DNA from: Aurantimonas sp. 22II-16-19i | GTDB taxonomy: Bacteria; Pseudomonadota; Alphaproteobacteria; Rhizobiales; Rhizobiaceae | NCBI RefSeq assembly: GCF_002088275.1 | Contig: NZ_AQQS01000011.1 | Span: 62,001-126,000, forward strand | Direction: 5' to 3' | Length of the DNA: 64,000 nt | Shown: positions 25,314 to 32,784 of the stretch, piece by piece | How positions within the stretch are numbered: the stretch's first letter is position 1 | Layout: every line of letters starts with the position of its first letter | The notes under the pieces: model-generated | What the model was told of the DNA's origin: nothing | Database searches by the model: none | Seen by the model: the letters and a program-made list of their open reading frames with translations, nothing else | Translations under genes and position numbers: made by a program

Positions 25314-25911
25314 CTAAGCCTCGGCCGATCGATGCTCCTCGCGGGCCGCTTCCCAGACTTCTCGAGCAGCGTCCGCGTTCATCGCGGCGATTCCCAGGCC
25401 GACGATCAGGTCGGGCCAGGCGGACGCCCACAGGAAGGCCGTCACCAGTCCCGCCGCGATGATCGCGATGTTGGCAAGAACGTCGTTTCGAGCGGAGAGA
25501 AAGGCCGCGCGAGTGAGGCTGCCGCCATGGGTGCGATAGCGGGCGAGCATGTAGGCGCAGGCGAGATTAACCGCGCAGGCCCCGGCCCCCGTCAGGGTTA
25601 GCGGTACCGGTTCGGGCGGCGCGGGCATGTTGAACTTCTCCCATGCCATCCAGAGGGTCGCGAGGCCGGGCACGAGCAGGATGCCCGCCAGCGCCATGCC
25701 AACACGAGCGCGCCGCACCACGCACCATCCGAGTGCGATGAGGATCAGGAAGTTGACGGAAGCGTCCTCGAGGAAATCCACGCTGTCGGCGAAGAGCGAC
25801 ACCGAGCCGATGGCAAGGGCGACCGCGAACGATGCCGAAATAGGAGAGGTTGAGGACCGCCACGCGGCGAACGATCCTGTGCAGCTCTGAATCCGGCGGC
25901 GGGGCTTCCAT
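25314..25911 (-). pseudogene. CDF-like cation transporter, frameshifted
   Basis: The start at 25911 encodes MEAPPPDSELHRIVRRVAVLNLSYFGI and then goes out of frame. In another frame the expected continuation FAVALAIGSVSLFADSVDFLED and a CDF membrane domain with LSARNDVLANIAIIAAG run to the stop at 25314. Restoring two bases near 25833 would give a 199-residue protein of the same DxxxD subfamily as the HMA-CDF at 16888. A product starting at the internal ATG (25802) would lack helix 1. Confidence 0.75.
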
Positions 25912-25914
25912 GTC

Positions 25915-26352
25915 CTATCCTTTGTAGGCGACGAGGATCGCGCCCCCCGCGATCAGGGCGACGCCGAGCCAATTCGGCAAGGACAGATGCTCCCCGAGAA
26001 AGATCACGCCGAACACTGCAACCAGCACGACGCTCAATTTGTCGATCGGTGCGACCCGCGCGGCGTCGCCGAGCTTCAGCGCCCGGAAGTAGCAGATCCA
26101 GGAGCCGCCCGTCGCCATCCCTGAGAGCACGAGAAAGAGATAGCTCCGGCTGGAGATCGTGCCGAAGGACTGGAACTGCCTTGTCGCCGCCAGAACGGCG
26201 CTGAGAACCGCCAGGATGACGATGGTCCGGATGAAGGTGGCGAAGTCGGAGTTGACGTTCTCGACCCCGACCTTGGCGAAAATCGCGGTGAAGGCCGCGA
26301 ACGCCGCCGAGAGCAGGGCCCAGAACTGCCAGGATGCGAGAACCGTCTTCAT
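25915..26352 (-). CDS. EamA family (half-size DMT) transporter
   Basis: The product has 145 residues and is a single EamA unit of about five helices, including ATGGSWICYFRALKLGDAARVAPIDKLSVV and GEHLSLPNWLGVALIAGGAI. Single-unit members work as dimers, exporting small molecules; the substrate is not known. It overlaps the PAP2 gene by 4 bp (ATGA) and lies in the operon that begins with the fluoride-riboswitch-linked crcB. Confidence 0.88.
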   Translation of the reverse strand: MKTVLASWQFWALLSAAFAAFTAIFAKVGVENVNSDFATFIRTIVILAVLSAVLAATRQFQSFGTISSRSYLFLVLSGMATGGSWICYFRALKLGDAARVAPIDKLSVVLVAVFGVIFLGEHLSLPNWLGVALIAGGAILVAYKG

Positions 26353-27104
26353 GAGGCTTCCTCAGGTGCTTCGCGTAGATCGGGGTGGGATGCGGTGGGC
26401 CTTTCCACCTCGCCCCGCTGTTGGAGCCAGACGGCCGCCACCCAGCACAGGATCGCCCAGGCGGCTCCCACCGCCCATCCGGCGATCACGTCGGTCGGAT
26501 AGTGGACGCCGAGGTAAAGCCGGCTGAGGCCGACGGCGACGGTGAGGATCACGGCCAGCGCCATAAAGTAAACCTTGATCCGGCGCTCGGCATGCATGCG
26601 GGTCAGGAGCGCTCCAAGCGTCAGGAAGGTGACGGCGGAAAGCGTCGCGTGGCCGCTCGGAAAGCTGGCGGTGAAGACGCGGGCGGCATGGGGAACGAGG
26701 TCGGGACGGGCGCGATCGATGCCGAGTTTGAGGATCGTGCTGAGGACAGCGCCGCCAAGTACCGCGGCCGTCATGAGGAGGGCGGCGGAGCGCTTGCGGA
26801 TCAGGAGCAGATAGCCCAGCACCGAAAAGAACACGAAGCCGAGGAACGCATAGCTGCCGAGCGCAGTCACGTCCCTTCCCATTTCTTCGAGCCAGGCGGG
26901 GCCGATGGGATCGGCCAGATTGCCGCTGGTGCGCAGGGCGAGAACGACAGCCCGGTCAAAGGCGGCGGTGTCCCCCTCCAGCACCTCCGTCGCGAGATAA
27001 CCGAACGAGAGAACGAGCGCAGCCGCCACCAACAGCGCCGCAAGAGGTCCGATTTCCCTTCGTGCGAGGTCAAGCAATCGAGGTATAGACAGGCGAGAGG
27101 GCAT
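26349..27104 (-). CDS. PAP2-type membrane phosphatase
   Basis: The product has 251 residues and six helices. All three acid-phosphatase motifs are present: KLGIDRARP, SFPSGHAT and SRLYLGVHYPTDV. Such enzymes dephosphorylate lipid phosphates (phosphatidate, undecaprenyl pyrophosphate). The gene is 14 bp after crcB on the same strand and coupled to EamA. A role in fluoride stress is only suggested by this operon position. Confidence 0.9.
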   Translation of the reverse strand: MPSRLSIPRLLDLARREIGPLAALLVAAALVLSFGYLATEVLEGDTAAFDRAVVLALRTSGNLADPIGPAWLEEMGRDVTALGSYAFLGFVFFSVLGYLLLIRKRSAALLMTAAVLGGAVLSTILKLGIDRARPDLVPHAARVFTASFPSGHATLSAVTFLTLGALLTRMHAERRIKVYFMALAVILTVAVGLSRLYLGVHYPTDVIAGWAVGAAWAILCWVAAVWLQQRGEVERPTASHPDLREAPEEAS

Positions 27105-27118
27105 GGAAGCCTCCTATC

Positions 27119-27505
27119 TCAAGCGAAGTGACGAATGATGAAGAGGCCGGCGAACAGCCCGACGAGGGCCGCCCCGACTGATAGCGTGACGTAGAGAACG
27201 GCGATGCCGATCTCCCCGCGCTCATAGAGCAGCACCGAGTCGAGTGAGAAGGTGGAGAAGGTCGTGAACCCGCCGAGGACGCCGGTGGTCAGGAACAGCC
27301 GCCAGATCTGGCCGGGTTCCGACCTCAACGCGAAATATCCCCCCAGTAGGCCCATAGCGAGCGAGCCCACCACATTGACGGTGAGCGTCCCGAAGGGAAA
27401 GCCGGAGCCGAAGACGCGCAAGGAGGCGACGTTGACGCCGTGGCGCAGCGCCCCGCCGAGTCCGGCTCCGATCAAGACGATGAGATAGGTAAGGCTGCTT
27501 TGCAT
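27119..27505 (-). CDS. crcB: fluoride exporter CrcB/FluC
   Basis: The product has 128 residues and four helices. The Fluc motifs GGALRHGVN, FPFGTLTVNVVGS and the channel segment GVLGGFTTFSTFS are complete. FluC proteins form dual-topology dimers that let fluoride out of the cell. It is preceded by a fluoride riboswitch, so expression is likely fluoride-induced. Start ATG at 27505 with AGGGACC upstream. Confidence 0.95.
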   Translation of the reverse strand: MQSSLTYLIVLIGAGLGGALRHGVNVASLRVFGSGFPFGTLTVNVVGSLAMGLLGGYFALRSEPGQIWRLFLTTGVLGGFTTFSTFSLDSVLLYERGEIGIAVLYVTLSVGAALVGLFAGLFIIRHFA

Positions 27506-27540
27506 GATGGTCCCTGGCCGGGCGACCGGGACCTGGACAG

Positions 27541-27617
27541 CCCCTACCGCGCCGGAAACGGCGTTCGGTAGGAGTCATCAGCCAACATGGCGGTTATCGG
27601 GGGAACCCCATCCCCAT
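27541..27617 (-). promoter_or_regulatory. fluoride riboswitch (crcB motif) with downstream hairpin
   Basis: On the minus strand the aptamer reads GGGGATGGGGTTCCCC (27600-27615), then TAACCGCC, then GGCTGATGACTCCTACC (27567-27583). These are the invariant segments of the fluoride-sensing crcB motif. The CCTACCG end also forms the left arm of a strong hairpin with CGGTAGG (27541-27571). That hairpin could be the expression platform; no long U-run follows, so whether control is by termination or otherwise is open. Confidence 0.85.
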
Positions 27618-27711
27618 CACTCCCGATGAATAGTGCAGAATGTGATCCAGCGAAAGCTGGATAGGCCTCGCGAAACTTCGGGCAAGAGTCGAAAGCTCTC
27701 GACTCACGTCT

Positions 27712-28107
27712 TCATCGCCGTATCAAGACGACGTCTACACCCAAATCATCCGCTACGTTCGCCCAGGCGCGATCGGCCGTGACCGCTGGCATGTTCAAAG
27801 CCCGGGCGAGAGCGAGGCAGCTTCGATCGCCCAAACTCAACCCGTGAGCCTGGGTATGCTCGATCATCTCAGCGGCGCTTTCCGCCAGCATCCAAGAGAG
27901 ATCATGCCCTTCAAGGTTCAAGGATCGAACCGTCAGACGCGCATCGCCAACACTCATCCCTTTGGAGATCAGTTTCGCCAGAAGCTCCTGCACGTTGACG
28001 GTTGATACGATCGCCCGACCCTCGAGCATTCGGCCGACCTCTTCGCCTCCGATTTCGCTGCGCAGGAATGCCATGATTGCCGAGGTGTCCAGAACAGAGC
28101 CGGTCAT
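27712..28107 (-). CDS. PIN-domain toxin, VapC type
   Basis: The product has 131 residues. The acidic residues of the PIN nuclease site are present: D in SVLDTSAI, E in VNVQELLAK, D in LSLGDRSCLA and D in VTADRAW. VapC toxins cleave tRNA or rRNA. The gene overlaps the upstream AbrB-type antitoxin gene by 4 bp. Confidence 0.9.
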   Translation of the reverse strand: MTGSVLDTSAIMAFLRSEIGGEEVGRMLEGRAIVSTVNVQELLAKLISKGMSVGDARLTVRSLNLEGHDLSWMLAESAAEMIEHTQAHGLSLGDRSCLALARALNMPAVTADRAWANVADDLGVDVVLIRR

Positions 28108-28409
28108 TCTTGAATCGAGCCGTTCCGATCACTGTAAGATGCCTCATCTTCCAATTCATGTTGGGCTTCCGCGCGACGATCGGCGATCACCTCGTCCACG
28201 AGATTGACGTCCGCAGGTATGTATTGCCTCACCAGATCCTGTGCGCGCTTTAGGGAGCGACGCAGGGTTGTCACCTCCACCTCTCCGTCGTCCTTTTCGA
28301 CAAAGACGACCTTGCCGCCGCTTTCCAGGTCGAGTTTGGCACGAAGGGCTGAGGGAAGGTTCATGCGCCCGTTCTTTGCGACGGGTACAACATGCCGATC
28401 AAGCATCAT
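28104..28409 (-). CDS. AbrB/SpoVT-type antitoxin
   Basis: The product has 101 residues. The N-terminal swapped-hairpin domain (VVPVAKNGRMNLPSALRAKLDLESGGKVVFVEKDDGEVEV) binds DNA, and the acidic C-terminal half would wrap the PIN toxin. Two Met codons stand at the start (28409 and 28406). The first gene of the pair, likely autoregulated. Confidence 0.88.
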   Translation of the reverse strand: MMLDRHVVPVAKNGRMNLPSALRAKLDLESGGKVVFVEKDDGEVEVTTLRRSLKRAQDLVRQYIPADVNLVDEVIADRRAEAQHELEDEASYSDRNGSIQE

Positions 28410-28521
28410 TCATTCCTTTTGAGGAGGCAGTGAGCGTTAACACCATAATGCAAGATAGGAGCTCGCTGGCAATTATGGAAGCAGTTAAGAGAGTGAGCCT
28501 ATCCTGTCCCGTTTCCTCCTG

Positions 28522-28561
28522 CCCACAATCGACCGTTTGTGGGCATATCGCTGTCGATATG
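28522..28561. repeat. two adjacent inverted repeats upstream of resolvase, possible res subsites
   Basis: CCCACAA (28522-28528) pairs with TTGTGGG (28537-28543), and CATATCG (28544-28550) pairs with CGATATG (28555-28561). They sit back to back about 90 bp before the serine recombinase gene, where resolvase binding sites or its promoter operator would be. No recombination product is visible. Confidence 0.5.
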
Positions 28562-28647
28562 ACCGAAAAATAGCTTGCTCGGGTTATGCGCATGCGCAAT
28601 AACTTCATCCACGTTTTTGATGCTATTTTCCGGGTTCGACGCCATCC

Positions 28648-29307
28648 ATGTCGCGCATTTTCGCCTATGCCCGGGTCTCGACCATCGAGCAGCACACCGA
28701 GAACCAGCTCGGCGAGATCCGCGCGGCAGGATTTCAGGTTCAGCCGCGCCGGGTCATCACCGAGACCATCTCTGGAGCGACCGCGGCGTCGGAACGACCG
28801 GGCTTTGGCAGGCTTGTTGATCGACTGGAAGACGGCGACATTCTTGTCGTCACCAAACTCGACCGTCTCGGCCGCAACGCCATGGATGTTCGCAAGACCG
28901 TCGACCAACTCGACGAGCTCGGCATCAAGGTTCACTGCCTGGCGCTCGGCGGCGTCGACCTGACCAGCCCGGCAGGCCGCATGACCATGGGTGTCATCAA
29001 TGCCGTCGCCGAGTTTGAGCGCGACCTCCTGATCGAACGCACCCAGGCTGGCTTGATCCGAGCCAAATCCGAGGGCAAGCGGCTCGGCCGTCCGCCACGT
29101 CTGACCGAGGATCAGAAGCGGGCCGTTATCACTAAGCTTCAAGATGGTGCGTCAGTCGCACGGCTTGCCCGCGACTATGGCGTCAGCCGGCTGACCATTA
29201 GCCGGGCGCGCGACAAATACAAAGAGCAGGGCGCGCTCGATATAATGAAACCGCCAGAGAATGAGGACGCGACCGCCGGGGAGGGGAGCGATGCCGATCC
29301 GGCGTGA
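28648..29307 (+). CDS. serine site-specific recombinase (resolvase/invertase family)
   Basis: The product has 219 residues. The catalytic Ser11 is in [11 protein letters not shown], followed by the conserved [10 protein letters not shown] and [23 protein letters not shown] blocks. A C-terminal HTH ([24 protein letters not shown]) binds DNA. It is of small Tn3-resolvase size. No transposase is next to it, so it may serve multimer resolution of a plasmid or be a transposon remnant. Its end overlaps the HNH gene. Confidence 0.92.
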   Translation: MSRIFAYARVSTIEQHTENQLGEIRAAGFQVQPRRVITETISGATAASERPGFGRLVDRLEDGDILVVTKLDRLGRNAMDVRKTVDQLDELGIKVHCLALGGVDLTSPAGRMTMGVINAVAEFERDLLIERTQAGLIRAKSEGKRLGRPPRLTEDQKRAVITKLQDGASVARLARDYGVSRLTISRARDKYKEQGALDIMKPPENEDATAGEGSDADPA

Positions 29308-29734
29308 AGACCGGCACTTCTATCCGATCGACTGGCGTGAACTTTCGGCCGCGATCAGGTTCAATCGAGCCAAGGGACGCTGCGAGCGATGCGGCCGACC
29401 CCATGGCCAGCTTGTCTATCACCTGAGCGACGGGCGCTGGTTCGACAACACTGCCGGTCGCTGGCGCGACAACCGCGGACGACTGGTTCGAACAAAGACA
29501 CCACCCGATCCAAGGGTGTCAGGCGACGAAGGTGGAATTGCGCAGACATTCGTCCGCCTCGCCTGCGCCCATCTCGACCAGAACACGGCCAACAACGCCG
29601 ACAACAATCTCGCCGCCTTCTGCCAGCGCTGCCACCTCGATCACGACCGCCCTTGGAACATCGAAAAACGCCGTCTGACCGTGCTACTCCGCCGCGCGCT
29701 GGGCGACCTCTTCACAGGGCCATATCGGCGGTAG
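29291..29734 (+). CDS. HNH-endonuclease-like zinc protein
   Basis: The product has 147 residues. A treble-clef/HNH arrangement is visible: CERCGRPHG near 36-44, then [28 protein letters not shown] near 97-124, with the CxxCH zinc site. The middle ([11 protein letters not shown]) is family-specific. A nuclease role is inferred. Start ATG at 29291 with GAGGGGAGCG, overlapping the resolvase end by 17 bp, so the two are probably expressed together. Confidence 0.75.
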   Translation: MPIRREDRHFYPIDWRELSAAIRFNRAKGRCERCGRPHGQLVYHLSDGRWFDNTAGRWRDNRGRLVRTKTPPDPRVSGDEGGIAQTFVRLACAHLDQNTANNADNNLAAFCQRCHLDHDRPWNIEKRRLTVLLRRALGDLFTGPYRR

Positions 29735-29884
29735 GGAAACGGCGAGATCAGATCCGTAGGCGCCCTGCTTCTTAAAGGCTCGGAACGCCAACGTCCTCAG
29801 CGAGGAACAGTGCTCCATTGCTGAGCGCATGTGGCAGCGAATTTCACGCTTGCAGTATATGATATCACCCCCTAACTTGCTTGC

Positions 29885-30139
29885 ATGAACAGCAAGCAGA
29901 AGAAGACCTTGGCAGCTGTCTTCAGGGAGCCTGTGCCAGGTACTCTCGAATGGGCGGCCATCGAGGGTCTGCTTGTTGCCGCCGGATGCCGGATCATCGA
30001 GGGCAGCGGCTCTCGCGTCCGGTTCGAGAAGGACGGGGAGCTGGAGAGCTTTCATCGTCCGCATCCAGCCAAGGAAGCAGAGCGCTATCAGGTTCGCGCC
30101 GCCCGGGCGTTCCTGATCCGACTTGGGATCGAGCCATGA
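29885..30139 (+). CDS. hicA: HicA family toxin
   Basis: The product has 84 residues with a dsRBD-like fold. The catalytic His lies in SFHRPHPAKEA, near residue 57. HicA toxins are ribosome-independent mRNA interferases. Its stop overlaps the hicB start by 4 bp (ATGA). This gives a toxin-first order, normal for hicAB. Confidence 0.88.
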   Translation: MNSKQKKTLAAVFREPVPGTLEWAAIEGLLVAAGCRIIEGSGSRVRFEKDGELESFHRPHPAKEAERYQVRAARAFLIRLGIEP

Positions 30140-30471
30140 CCAACATAATCACCTATAAGGGCTATGCGGCCCGCGTCGAATACGACGACGAAGACGGCAT
30201 CCTGTTCGGCCAGATCGCCGGCATTCGCGATGGCGTCGGTTTTCATGCCGAGAGCGTTGAGGAACTGCGGACAGCCTTCCACGAGGCCGTGGACGACTAT
30301 CTCGCGACCTGTGCCACGATCGGTAAGGAGCCGCAGAAGCCTTATTCGGGCAAGATGATGTTCCGGGTCAGCCCAGAGATCCATCGCAAGGCCGCGATCG
30401 CGGCGGAACTGGCAGGCAAGAGCCTCAATCAGTGGGCCGAGGAAGCCTTAAGCAAGGCCATCCACTCCTGA
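30136..30471 (+). CDS. hicB: HicB family antitoxin
   Basis: The product has 111 residues. An N-terminal partial RNase-H fold (YKGYAARVEYDDEDGILFGQIAGI) is followed by a ribbon-helix-helix/Arc-type region (SPEIHRKAAIAAELAGKSLNQWAEEAL) for DNA binding. It neutralises HicA and represses the operon. Coupled to hicA by overlap. Confidence 0.9.
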   Translation: MTNIITYKGYAARVEYDDEDGILFGQIAGIRDGVGFHAESVEELRTAFHEAVDDYLATCATIGKEPQKPYSGKMMFRVSPEIHRKAAIAAELAGKSLNQWAEEALSKAIHS

Positions 30472-30520
30472 GAGCCCGGACAGTGGAGGAGGCTGATGTC
30501 GATCTGGTCTGAACACTGAA

Positions 30521-30592
30521 CACCCCCATTTCTACTCGATCACCTGGCGCGAACTCTCCGCCGCCATCCGCTTCGGCCGAGCCGAGGGCTAT
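30521..30592 (+). pseudogene. fragment of a second HNH gene 5' end
   Basis: The 24 codons read [20 protein letters not shown] and on to AEGY, matching residues about 7-31 of the HNH protein at 29291 ([18 protein letters not shown]). The frame then runs into unrelated AT-rich DNA. This is the scar of a duplication or of a second copy cut at the edge of the transfer region. Confidence 0.7.
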
Positions 30593-30727
30593 GTTTCGGC
30601 GTGCAAAATTTCCCCGCGATTGACATCCGGCCTATCGTTCATTTTTTAAAATTGCGCAACTTACCGAAATCGCGTCGTTTTTCGTGCTCGCTTTCGACAA
30701 AATGCCAATTCCGTTCAAATTGCATTA

Positions 30728-30757
30728 TTGACTCATTACGACGTAATATTTCATACT
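30728..30757 (+). promoter_or_regulatory. putative promoter with palindromic operator
   Basis: TTGACT (30728-30733) and CATACT (30752-30757) are 18 bp apart. Between them lies the palindrome ATTACG-A-CGTAAT. The surrounding 30630-30790 is far richer in A and T than the rest of the window. It precedes the small gene at 30858 and the virB operon, so it may be a controlled promoter of the transfer region. Confidence 0.55.
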
Positions 30758-30857
30758 GTTAATGTAGACAAATTAGAACAGAATTCGCCATGCCGGGATG
30801 GCATGACGCTGCGCAAATCTTTATGCTGACCTCCTGTGAACGAAGTGGGAGGTTTGT

Positions 30858-31184
30858 GTGGCGAAGCTGGAGCCTGGGGGAAGGGTGCTACTCGGCAATG
30901 TTGTTCGAGCGTTCTTGGATGCTGGGGGCAAGCTCAAGTACCGCCCCTATAAAGATCGGAATGGTAAAACCAACTGGTTTGTTTTCGGCGTTCGATCTGA
31001 CGGAAGCGAATCACAGGTCTACATCGCCCGCAACGGCGAGCCCAAACGCTTCCGATCTGCAAATGCCATCCTCTCGTATCACCGGAGCATGTTTCCGCAA
31101 GATGAGGGCGTCTTCGTTCCCTGGCTTCGTGGGGACGAAGAGAGCTCTGAAGACGATGAGGAGGACGTCGAAGACACCTCGTGA
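30858..31184 (+). CDS. small protein with acidic tail, unknown function
   Basis: The product has 108 residues and starts at GTG (30858) with GGGAGG 5 nt upstream. The body is basic and compact (KLKYRPYKDRNGKTNWFVFGVRSDGSESQVYIARNGE), and the last 18 residues are almost all Asp, Glu and Ser. The strand pattern could be a small beta fold. Placed between a putative regulated promoter and virB1. No family recognised. Confidence 0.6.
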   Translation: MAKLEPGGRVLLGNVVRAFLDAGGKLKYRPYKDRNGKTNWFVFGVRSDGSESQVYIARNGEPKRFRSANAILSYHRSMFPQDEGVFVPWLRGDEESSEDDEEDVEDTS

Positions 31185-31291
31185 GTCCGGGGAGCAACCG
31201 GGCTCAAACAACGTGATTTCGATCAAAGCCTACAGGGCTCCAATAAGACGCCGCTCCGTCGTTACGACCGCCAAAGCCGCGTCTGGAGTCA

Positions 31292-31552
31292 TCACCTCCA
31301 CAAATTCACCTGCCGCCGCCGCCCCTGATAGCCTTCGCAGGGGCGTGCACCGTTGCCATTCATTCGCATTGGGCTGTCTGGGTACAGTCGCGATGGGTAT
31401 AGCTCGGCGGCTGGTCCAATCTTCGCCTTCACAGTCATCGCTGCAGCCTTTGCCGCCGCCTGATTCGATATTTTTGCGTGGCCATACGCCCCGTCGTCAC
31501 ACTGGTGCTCGTCGTCCGGTGTGTCTGCAAAATCCATTTCATAGCTGACCAT
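31292..31552 (-). CDS. doubtful small ORF in 31185-31550 gap
   Basis: The stretch between the acidic-tail gene and virB1 (about 365 bp) has no clear gene on the plus strand. On the minus strand an 86-codon frame reads [20 protein letters not shown] and continues through an Ala-rich part to a basic end. Its ribosome site is weak and there is no known family, so it may be a chance frame. Otherwise I see nothing in this gap. Confidence 0.25.
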   Translation of the reverse strand: MVSYEMDFADTPDDEHQCDDGAYGHAKISNQAAAKAAAMTVKAKIGPAAELYPSRLYPDSPMRMNGNGARPCEGYQGRRRQVNLWR

Positions 31553-32237
31553 GCGACCTCTGCTGCTCTTGCCTCTCCTTCTTTGCGCGAGACTACAACC
31601 TAGTGTTGCTTTGGTTGTAGAATTCGAACACGACGGCTCCGTTTCAGTCTCCGAGGACTCCACGCGGGAGGCAGCACGGTCTGCCCCCGCTCACCGCCTG
31701 TCAGCCAGCACGGCTTCCAAGCAGTACCGCGACACGGCGTACGCGGTCGGTCTGCGACATGCAGGCGGACCTGGGCCACGCGCCGCCGGTCTCGCTGCGA
31801 CTGAGTTCGCCGATCTTTTCGTAGCGCTGATCGATCAGGAAAGCCGGTTCGACCCCCGCGCCGTTTCGTCGAAGGGCGCTCAAGGGCTCGGGCAACTGAT
31901 GCCGGACACAGCTCGCCTGCTCGGGGTTTCCGACCCCTTCAACCCTTCTGAGAATCTGGATGGGGCCGCGCGGTACTTCACCGCGCAGCTCGCCCGCTTC
32001 GGCGACGTGCGGCTGGCTCTGGCTGCCTACAACGCCGGCCCGCATCGCGTGGAAGAATATGGTGGCGTGCCACCGTTCCGCGAAACGCTCGCCTACGTCG
32101 CCACCATCACTGCCGCCGTCGACCGAGCGCCGGCGGGTGCAGCACTCACACGCCCTGCCCCCGAAGCGGCGAGCGCGGCGCGTGGGGTCTCCACCAATCC
32201 CGAAATGCAAAGGAACGGCGTATGGGACTTCAACTGA
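31551..32237 (+). CDS. virB1: VirB1-like lytic transglycosylase
   Basis: The product has 228 residues with a signal peptide and an SLT domain. The catalytic Glu is in [27 protein letters not shown] and the fold closes with [12 protein letters not shown]. It cuts peptidoglycan locally so the type IV secretion channel can assemble. First gene of the virB operon; overlaps virB2 by 16 bp. Confidence 0.93.
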   Translation: MRPLLLLPLLLCARLQPSVALVVEFEHDGSVSVSEDSTREAARSAPAHRLSASTASKQYRDTAYAVGLRHAGGPGPRAAGLAATEFADLFVALIDQESRFDPRAVSSKGAQGLGQLMPDTARLLGVSDPFNPSENLDGAARYFTAQLARFGDVRLALAAYNAGPHRVEEYGGVPPFRETLAYVATITAAVDRAPAGAALTRPAPEAASAARGVSTNPEMQRNGVWDFN

Positions 32238-32512
32238 ACACAGTTGGCCGCATTGCGGCCACGGCGGCGACGCTGACCGTGGTGAGCACCGGGGCTGCGA
32301 TGGCGCAGGACCTCTCGCCGGTCACGAACTTCTTCACGACGATCGGTGATGCCCTGACGGGGACGCTCGGACGCGCCATTGGCCTCGTCGCCTTGGCTGG
32401 CGTCGGCCTCGCCTTCGCGACCGGCCGGATGAACTGGATGTTCGCCGGATCGGTGCTTATCGGCCTCTCGATCCTTTTCGGCGCGGCCACGCTGCTCTCC
32501 GGGTACTCGTGA
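32222..32512 (+). CDS. virB2: VirB2/TrbC-like pilin
   Basis: The product has 96 residues: a long signal peptide ending AAMAQ and two hydrophobic helices separated by a short polar loop. This is the size and layout of VirB2 conjugative pilin subunits. It forms the extracellular pilus. Its stop overlaps the virB3 start (GTGA). Confidence 0.9.
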   Translation: MGLQLNTVGRIAATAATLTVVSTGAAMAQDLSPVTNFFTTIGDALTGTLGRAIGLVALAGVGLAFATGRMNWMFAGSVLIGLSILFGAATLLSGYS

Positions 32513-32784
32513 GCCGGCCCTGCTTCCAGGCATTGACCAGGCCCGTGAGCATCGCGGGCCTGCCAATGAGCTACGTCGTCATCCTCTTCGGCATCACGTT
32601 CGGCGGCTTCATCGCCACGCTCTCGTTCATCTACTTCGCAGTGGCCGGCGTCATGAGCTACGTCGGCCTCCGCCTCCTGGCGAACTACGATCCGCGGATC
32701 GCGGACGTGGTGTTCATCACGATGATCCGCACACCGCTTCCCCAGAGCTGGTTCAGGGGAAAGGGGATCATCTACCGTGCTTGA
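32509..32784 (+). CDS. virB3: VirB3-like inner-membrane protein
   Basis: The product has 91 residues and two membrane helices. The N-terminal LTRPVSIAGLP and the C-terminal DPRIADVVFITMIRTP patterns are typical of VirB3, which works with VirB4 in pilus biogenesis. GTG start at 32509. The virB4 start lies 8 bp inside its end. Confidence 0.9.
   Translation: MSRPCFQALTRPVSIAGLPMSYVVILFGITFGGFIATLSFIYFAVAGVMSYVGLRLLANYDPRIADVVFITMIRTPLPQSWFRGKGIIYRA

Noticed and set aside
30790-31548. Long plus-strand open frame of 252 codons overlapping the acidic-tail gene
   Set aside because: Its translation has no family likeness, and the 108-codon frame at 30858 has the better ribosome site and a natural composition.
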